From Mycogone perniciosa (Eukaryota > Ascomycota > Sordariomycetes > Hypocreales > Hypocreaceae), in contig JAOALB010000046.1 of assembly GCA_025331125.1 (NCBI GenBank), positions 62,001 to 126,000 on the forward strand: 64,000 nt of DNA. The letters are read 5' to 3'. Under the pieces are notes generated by a model. The model was given only the letters and a program-made list of their open reading frames with translations, had not been told where the DNA came from and ran no database searches. Positions within the stretch are counted from its first letter, which is position 1; each line of letters opens with the position of its first letter. A program made the position numbers and the translations under genes. Of the stretch, positions 56,562 to 64,000 are shown piece by piece.

Positions 56562-57308
56562 ATGGCCACGGTTAGTGTCCCCCGTCAATTGGCGCATTGG
56601 ATCCGTCAGATCGCATAGACGATACGTTCTCGACACCGCAGCGCACCCCCACGAGTTTGCCGAAGTTCATGAGCTAATTTTCACGCCCTCAACAGCGAAG
56701 CGCAGCTCTCAAGCTCGACTGGTCCAAGGTGACCACGTCGCTGGGCCTCCGCGGCCAGACGGCCGCCTCTCTGCATGCCTTCAAGAAGCGCAACGAGGAT
56801 GCTCGCCGCAAGGTCCAGCAGCTCACGGAGCAGCCTACCAAGGTCGACTTCGCCCACTACCGATCCCTCCTGAAGAACCAGGCCGTCATCGACGAGATTG
56901 AGAAGCGATTCCAGGCCTTCAAGCCCACCACCTACGATGTCAGCCGACAGCTGAAGGCGATTGATGCTTTCGAGGTGGAGGCCGTCAAGAACGCCGAGGC
57001 TACCAAGCAGGCTGTGGATCTCGAGCTGAAGGATTTGGCCGCGACTCTGAAGAACATTGAGGAGGCCAGGCCCTTCGAGGAGCTCACAGTGGTATGTGCT
57101 GCGGCGAAAAGTTATACGGATAGTCTATTCACTATGTACAGGACGATGTTGCCGCCGCCGAGAAGTCGATCGACGAGAAGACCTCCGAGCTCGTTTCCAA
57201 GGGAAGATGGATGGTGCCTGGATACAAGGTTTGTTGTCCTACGCAAGGCTTTACTATTGGTTCTGACACCCGCTACAGGAGAAGTTTGGCGACCTCGCTA
57301 TGGTCTAA
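56562..57308 (+). CDS. ATP7: Mitochondrial F1Fo ATP synthase subunit d
   Basis: There are four exons: 56562-56570 (9 nt, MAT), 56696-57091, 57142-57228 and 57279-57308 (EKFGDLAMV and stop), with introns of 125, 50 and 50 nt, encoding 173 residues, the usual size. The sequence reads [20 protein letters not shown], then [40 protein letters not shown] and a C-terminal [15 protein letters not shown], characteristic of subunit d. It is part of the peripheral stalk that holds F1 against the Fo motor in the inner membrane. No cleavable presequence is obvious. The nine-base first exon and short last exon mean only the middle is seen by simple frame reading. Confidence 0.95.
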
Positions 57309-57969
57309 TATACTCGCTTTCCCCACATTTCGGCTTCCCTTTGTGTACTCTAGCATTGTAGATACAATAACTCGAGGTGGGGGCGTCGAGTCTCTGCTTA
57401 TACTCCATCTATTGCGCTCCTTTGTGTGCATCCGTATGGAAGCTAGAAGAAAAGTCCTGGGGCTGTTGAAGTGTATAGAGCAGCTTTACTATGATCGAAT
57501 CCTCATAGTGTGAGACAGCGTGTATTAATACAAATCTCTCTGAATAAACCTGGATGACCTCGCTCTCGCGATGGGCAGTGGATTCAAGCCATGCAATTTA
57601 TTTGTAAGCCAAAGGTTTATGTTGGATTCCACTGGACGGGATGGTTTCGTAGTTGACATCATACCCCTGTTTATCACCAAGAATACCAGAGACATATGCA
57701 CCGCCTTAGAACATCAAGATGAATGAATAATCAAGGCAAGACAAACCATCTAGAAGAACCTACACCAGTTGTCCTAGCACCAGTGTCTCGTTGCCAATAT
57801 CAAAACCAAGAGCATTCTAAAATGATAAATCAAACCGAACAAACCTCTTCTCAACTCCTCCCATAATGCTCATGTCTCATCGACCTAAACCTGTTGTGCG
57901 CGCGCGTGGGTGTGTGTATGCTGATCTGACCGCAGATCTTGATATTTCTTTGTCTTTTGGATTAATAGT
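57309..57969. other. Convergent intergenic region
   Basis: 661 bp between the stops of ATP synthase d and Ubc13; 3' UTR sequence with no other feature recognised. Confidence 0.5.
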
Positions 57970-58614
57970 CTATGCCTTGGCGTATTTCTGGGTCCATTCC
58001 CTAGCAGTCGCAATAGCTGCCTTCTCGTCTTCCTTCCAGCTCTTAGCTACATCGGCAGCAAGAGGATCGTCGGGGTTAGGAGCACCAAGAAGTGCCTGGA
58101 TCGAGAGAAGAATAGTGCGGATCTGCAGTGCAGGAGACCAGTTGTCTACCATCACAAGTTAGTCACCGGGACCTCTTAGTTTGGAAGGGATGGCGCATAG
58201 CCAGAAGCGTACTCTTCAGGACGTCCAGGCAAATACGGCCCAGCTTATCGACGTTCGGGTGGAAGATTTTGGTGAGAAAGCGGATTTTTGGCGGCGTCAT
58301 GGGGTAGTCCTGCGGAAGGAAGAGTTCCAACTTGAAGATACCGCCTAGAAATACCCGTCAACTCCTTGCTCCTGTGTATATACTTGCGACAAACGGCTTT
58401 TTGTTTCTATACCTTCGTATGGCGACTGGACGGGGCCGTGAATCTCGACATCGAAGTAGCGCAGGTTCTCCTCATGTGGTACGGCACTGATTCCGGGGAC
58501 TCTAGAGCAAGAGGACCGTTAGCGATCCAAGCACGATCGAAAAGCGGTTGGAGGGACGCACGGCTCGGCCATGAGACGTTCTGTCTCCTTCACGATCCGC
58601 TTTGGAAGAGCCAT
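57970..58614 (-). CDS. UBC13: Ubiquitin-conjugating enzyme E2 Ubc13
   Basis: There are four exons: 58562-58614, 58413-58501, 58213-58344 and 57970-58145, with introns of 60, 68 and 67 nt, encoding 149 residues. The sequence starts [20 protein letters not shown], contains [40 protein letters not shown] and [20 protein letters not shown]. The active-site Cys is about residue 86. This is the E2 that, with the Uev partner Mms2, builds Lys63-linked ubiquitin chains in post-replication DNA repair. All junctions are in phase. It starts 947 bp from the divergent Mtc5/WDR59-like gene. Confidence 0.96.
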
Positions 58615-59561
58615 CTTGGGGGTATAGACGTTGTCCCAACAGCACAACTAGAGTTGTAGAGATTAATCAAGGACAGAACGAGAGCTCTGCAACCGTTCTA
58701 AGTCACAGTCGGACCGGAGGCGCAGCACAGAGAGGCTGATGATTACGACAGGCGGAAGTGGGTTGTGTAGAGCGAAAGTGAGGCGGGGCATGCGATAGTG
58801 AAAAGTAGTAGAGGGGCGCTCTTTGCAACAGCAATAGCAATGGTAAATCAGGACAGGGAATACATATATTCACCTCGGGGCCTTGTTATCGTAGAATAGA
58901 AATAGCAAATCTTGATAGAGATGATTCGCCTCGAACAATGAATGAGCAACTTTTGCATTAGACTATGGGCTTGAGCTGCTGTTATGCATTTATATGTGTT
59001 TCAATCGCACCGCTGTCTGGGTGACTGGCACGTAACAGGTGGTACGGAAGCATGAAGTACGAAGTACCTTGATGTTTCTGCGGCGAAGAATTTATGCGCG
59101 ACTGGATCAACTTGATAGGCGCGGGAAGGGCCTGGCGGTACCAAGTATCGCCGGTAAGTTCCGTACCTGCAGTGCTTAAAGTCAGCCATAGGTTCCCTTG
59201 CACACTATTTCGTGTTTTGGGTAACCTTCAAGGTACTTCTTGTGCCTACACACGCTACATGGCCCCTAGCAGAGAGCTACAAAGATTACCTACCTCGGGA
59301 TACCTGAATGCATCCATTTTCGACAACCTCCATCGAATGCCATCATCTGACGTTCATTACCCGAACCATTCCCTTGCGCACCTTATATGCTCCTAATATG
59401 GTTCCAACTAGCTGCTATAAGGCCCTGTGAACAATGGTCACTGTTCATGGCTGTTGGTGGCAAATTGTCTATTATCGTAACCAATTACACACGCCAACAG
59501 GAGCTCTGCATGAGCCGCGACATGAAGGTCATCACAAGTCTGCGAGCGACAATCAGTGACG
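58615..59561. promoter_or_regulatory. Divergent promoter region, Ubc13 / WDR59-like gene
   Basis: 947 bp. A TACGAAGTA variant of the dispersed motif lies near 59058. No gene is supported here. Confidence 0.5.
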
Positions 59562-62500
59562 ATGCCGTCCTTTGACCAGCCCACTGATTCGCCCAAGAAG
59601 GGCCGGATCATCAAGTCGGCCTACGACAGCGAGAGCTTCGAGGCTGATGGCTCGATCCACGTCGAGGGTGTTGTTGGCTCCGCGACCATCTCTCCTTCAG
59701 GGAGAGATATCGCACTGGCATCGTAAGTCGCACGCGCCAGAGAGGACACGGCTCCCTTAGTATGAGATGTTGACGTTTCTATAGACCAGAAGGCCTTGCA
59801 ATTATCGACTTGGACTCACCATACAGCCCGCCGCGCCGCTTGCGCAGTCCTGGTATGCCATGGCTAGTCGTCGATGTGCAGTGGTCACCATTTGCGGCTC
59901 GGGATTATTGGGTCGTGTCGACAGCTAACCATCGTGCGCTCGTGTGGAATCTTAACCTGAGGGACGACTCAAGTTCTGGTGCGATTGAGCACTCGCTTCA
60001 AGGCCATAGTAGGGCCATCACCGACGTCAATTTTTCCGCTCATCACCCCGACCTCCTTGCAACTTGCTCTGTTGATGGCTATGTTCATTGGTGGGATCTT
60101 CGGCGGCCAAGACAGCCTGTCCTAACGTTCTGCGACTGGTTTGCCGGCGCAACACAGGTAAAATACAACCGCAGGGATCCTCATATTCTGGCGTCATCGC
60201 ACGACCGCTGGCTGCATATTTGGGATGAACGAAGGGCCTGTGAGCCTGTAAAGTCCATAAGTGCGCACAAGTCCAAGATTTATGGCCTGGATTGGAATCG
60301 GACCAAGTCGACTGGTCTCGTGACGTGCTCCCTTGACCAGAGCATCAAATTCTGGGATTACGGCAATGAGGGAACCGAACCGGAGCATGTCATTCATACC
60401 GAGTATCCGGTATGGAGAGCTCGCCATACGCCCTTTGGGTGGGGAGTGCTTGCTATGCCGCAAAACGAGCCCGGCGATCTGTACCTGTATGATGGATCGT
60501 GGTCCAAAGATGACCCCGTTGAGACTTCACCGAAGCCTGTCGCCGTTTTCCCTGGTCATGGGGATCATCAGGCGAAGGAATTCCTTTGGAGAGGTCGTGG
60601 TGGAATCGTGGATGATAACATCGACAACCGGGAGTTCCAGCTCGTCTCTTGGGGAACAGATAATGAGTTAAGACTTCACTGCATCGATCCCAACATCCTG
60701 GCCTCAGTGGGCCATAACAAGAATGCTCCTGCCATACCAGGGATGAGTCTCACACGCAAAGGGGCAACTTACAAAACCTTCCGTACTGTAGATGATAGCT
60801 CAAGCCGCGACAGGAGGACAGGAACAATGAAAGATCCCCGAACTGGCGCTGGTGGTATCAATCACAAACAAAGCGCTCTCACAGCTGGTATGCGGTCCGC
60901 TACACCTTTCAACCGCCAGATGAGGCCTGCATGGCGTGGGCCGTCGATGAAAGCCAAGGTCGTCTCAAGCAACAAGCTAGACCCAAGCCAGTCTCAGATT
61001 GGATGGATGAAAGGCATTACCATGACGAAAAGAAAAATATCAGCGGATGGATCTAGACGTCTGGTTTCCAAGGATTCGGGTAACTTGGGACACGGCTATC
61101 CAGATGATCAGTGGGGCGAACCTGACACTATTCAGGAGGAGCTGCTGCGTGTTAGCACGCAAATCCCAAAGGTCAAATGGGAAAATATTGACATGGATAA
61201 CTTGACGCTGAATGCCTCGCTCAATGGCCCATGGGGAAGGGACGGCGCAACTATATTCATCAAAGTCAAAATTGACATACCCACCGAATACCCCAAGGCG
61301 AAGGCACCGAAGTTCTTCATCGAGAAGACTTCATTTATGCCAGAGAGAATGCACAAACAGCTCCATCGTGAACTTGATAAGCTTGCAGATAAGTTCTTAA
61401 AAAACAAACAGAACTGCTTGGAAGTAGCCTTCACCTACTTGCTCGGAGAAATTGACATTGAATCCAGCACTACTCTCTTCAAGAATGTTCGCGATCTGGA
61501 TGACGGTCTCGATGGACTTGCTGATGAAAGCTCTAGCGATGATGAGGAAGACATCCCGGCAGGCGGATCGGCGTCCATGTCCCAAGAACTGATGCCTCAT
61601 GCTGATGCCGACACAACACTTGCAATCCCTGCTCATGTTAATGTTCCCCCACCTCCTCTAACGTGTGGTGCTCGGTTTTCACATGACGGCCGCCTCGTGT
61701 GCTTTTTCCCAACAAAAGAAGAAAAAGCAAGAGTGCTTTTCCAGAATTCGGCAGACATGTATAAGGAACGTTCGAAGGGTGAGCCATTCTTTGCAGGCTT
61801 TGGTAGACTGACGCATGATACATCCCCTCGACATAAATACAATACAGACGAAGCCTCCGCCACTGAAGACCAATCTGGTTCAAGCGAGTCAGATGAATCC
61901 TCTTCATCCAGCGATTCTGAGTCCACGTCTATCCATAAAATGAGTCTCTGGTATCACTCAAGTCGCCATCTCAGAAAGACCTGGAGTGAAGATCTCTCCG
62001 TCCGATCGAGTGGCGGTGGAACTGGAACCGGGGTCGGCACCGCAACCGGAACCGGAACCAGTCGGCGGCGGCTTGCACGCCCCCGAAACCTCATTTCCAT
62101 CCATGACTTAAGAGCAGACCTGCCTTCCAAGAAGGAGTTTGCGCAAGAATATGCCATCTTTGGTGATGGCGCAGACGTGTGCGAACACAATGCAAGCGTT
62201 GCAGAGAAACACGGCTATACCGACCTGGTGAACGTATGGCAATACTTGGCTCTCTTGCTTAGGAAGGGGATTCCACTCGAAGTTCTCGCAAGCAACCAAA
62301 GACGGAGCTCCATCCTTGTTATTGCCAAGGAGATTGTTTCCAAGTGTCGCGATTATGATAACACAGGCATCTTGAGGGACGACGACTCCGGTGGTAATAC
62401 CCTCTTGGGTAGAGTAAAATGGGGCCGACACCCCCTAGCTAAGGACTTCATTCAGGAATTGTTTGATTATTTTGAGAAGACAGCAGACATCCAGATGCTG

Positions 62501-64000
62501 GCGATGCTCTCGTGCATCTTCAGCGAGTCTTCAGCCGACGACAGCGTTGCCTACGCCGAATCACAACTACCTCTACAAGAGACGCCGCTGCCGCTAAAGG
62601 CACCATCATTCTCACTAGACTACTTCCCAACAGATGCAACGACATGGAATATTTACAGCCGAGGAGCGACAGGTTCAGCTGTGACAACTCCTGGTACTCT
62701 TCATACTCCCATTCAGCACCCAGGATCCCATACTTCAGACGACCCAGGGTATTGGAACGGTGACCCTGGGACGAATTCGTACTCCTGCGGCGAGACTCCG
62801 CCCTCAAAAAAGCCCTTCCTGGGAGAATTAGATCCGCCATCGGTTCTATCAAAATCACCCACTAACCGTCCACTTTCTAAGATCAATTCCGGTATAAGCT
62901 CAGCATTTGCTGCCAACTTCCCACGGTCATTCACAGGCGCAAGCTCGTCATCGCCACCAGCTGGCCAGTCAAAGAAAAAACCTAGCCCTGCAGAGGTCAT
63001 CCTGAACAGCCTTGCTCCTCGCTCAGGTTACGCCAGCGCTGGGCCAACTTATCCCGTGGGAGACTCGAGTGGAGGTAGAAACTCTGTGTCAGATGACGAG
63101 TATCGAAAAGACGACTTTTTACCCCTGGTGCCGGTGAGCGTTTCTGTCTTTGTGGAGGATCAAACCATATTCGACGACGATGGTTGGCTAAGCACACCAC
63201 TACTGGAGCCGAGCCGTAGCCATGTCTACACAAACTATCGATACGCATATGCCGAGATGCTGCAAATGTGGAATCAACCTCTTGCTCGGTTAGAGGTCAT
63301 GAAGTTTAATGTCCTCAAAGATGACTTGTCTACGGGAACAGAAGGCGGCTTCCATGATTCGTATACACTGCATGATGCAGCTAGTGGTGGTGCATCGCAT
63401 CCCAAGACTGGTTCGTCTCCCATTATTATGGGCAAGAAGGACCAACTCCATACGCTTGTCGCATCGGGGCGTGGTCTCGACGTAACGGGGGTTTGCCGTG
63501 TCCATGAGACTCAGTTGGAACCGATTCGATATACGTCATCAGACTCCAAAGTTGGTGGTGCGGTGGGGACATGCGATCGCTGTCATCGTGTTCAAAATCA
63601 ACTTCGATGCGTATACTGCCTGGAGCCCGTTGATGCTCTGTTCCCGCCGTGCCTCTCATGTGGATGTGCCAGCCATGAAGATTGTCTGGCAGAGTGGCAC
63701 GCGGCGGGTGAGAGGTTCTGTCCCGCCGGAGATGAGTGCAACTGCGTTGAAGAGGCAGTAAAGGGACAAGTTGAATCATGGGCTGCTCTTCGCGGTGCCA
63801 TGATGAAGAACCAACAGCAGATGACGATGCTTCCATCAGCAGCGATAGGCGGCAGCGATATCGAGGATGAGAAAGAAAGGGGTGATGGCATTGGCGAGTG
63901 GGAGCGCGTTGGCAAGAATGTACCGAGTAGAGCGCAGGGCACGAAGCCATTGCCTGGGTTGGGTTTCGGGGGGTTCACGGCGTCGGCTGGGCCGTGGTCG
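59562..64000 (+). CDS. SEA/GATOR2 complex subunit, Mtc5/WDR59-like (3' end outside window)
   Basis: Exon 1 (59562-59722) joins across a 62-nt intron (GTAAGT donor, ATAG acceptor) to an exon that stays open to the right edge, so 1459 residues are visible and the stop lies outside. The order is: WD40 repeats (about 30-400; VNFSAHHPDLLATCSVDGYV, ILASSHDRWLHIWD, VTCSLDQSIKFWD), an RWD domain (about 500-620; FIKVKIDIPTEYPKAKAPKF), long Ser-rich linkers and a C-terminal zinc module (about 1316-1372) with CDRC, CVYC, CLSCGCASHEDC and CPAGDECNC. This is the plan of yeast Mtc5 and human WDR59, a SEACAT/GATOR2 subunit on the vacuole that promotes TORC1 by restraining the SEACIT/GATOR1 complex. It is a large gene with no closing stop in the window. 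Confidence 0.9.

Noticed and set aside
1..64000. tRNA, rRNA, CRISPR array, intact transposon
   Set aside because: Looked for B-box-like tRNA words, spaced direct repeats and transposase motifs (DDE, reverse transcriptase) by eye and found none. A covariance or profile search could still find a small one.

Overview
This window is nuclear DNA from a filamentous ascomycete. The evidence is short introns of about 48-86 nt with GTRNGT donors and CTAAC/CTGAC branch points, and fungal-type proteins such as class II myosin, a Rom2-type Rho GEF, Pet191 and fungal MPC2. A Sordariomycete, perhaps hypocrealean, is my inference from protein character; nothing here proves it.

Layout. The left end (1-6 kb) is accessory. 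It holds the 3' part of a fungal bifunctional-type diterpene cyclase, then an FPP/GGPP-synthase-like prenyltransferase on the same strand. Together they look like the edge of a terpenoid cluster running off the window. Next come a possible small secreted protein with an in-frame stop and an AT-rich tract. From 6 to 28 kb the genes are mostly conserved: an unknown Cys-rich/charged protein, class II myosin heavy chain, a Red1/ZFC3H1-like zinc-finger protein, a membrane-anchored steryl ester hydrolase/lipase, Pet191/Coa5, Tudor-SN and Cu/Zn superoxide dismutase. At 28.5-34 kb there is a second accessory island: one cytochrome P450 and more than 3 kb with only coding-like scraps and palindromic motifs.

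From 34 kb to the end: a Rho1 GEF (DEP-DH-PH-CNH), mitochondrial pyruvate carrier 2 divergent from a complex I B8 subunit, a very large RRM-containing protein of unknown role, an Fmp46-like mitochondrial protein, a fatty-acid-desaturase-like enzyme, a 2.5-kb AT-rich gap, ribosomal protein eL14, NAC alpha, ATP synthase subunit d, Ubc13, and the 5' part of an Mtc5/WDR59-like SEA (GATOR2) complex subunit open at the right edge.

Functional links. The cyclase and prenyltransferase would supply and cyclise a C20 chain. Myosin II and the Rho GEF belong to cytokinesis and cell-wall integrity. Pet191, MPC2, B8, Fmp46 and ATP synthase d are nuclear genes for mitochondrial proteins. All splice models were made by eye from frame, donor, branch and acceptor signals; transcripts would settle the doubtful ones. 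I found no tRNA, rRNA, CRISPR array or intact transposon. A 9-bp motif, TACTCCGTA or its complement, recurs about 15 times in the noncoding DNA.
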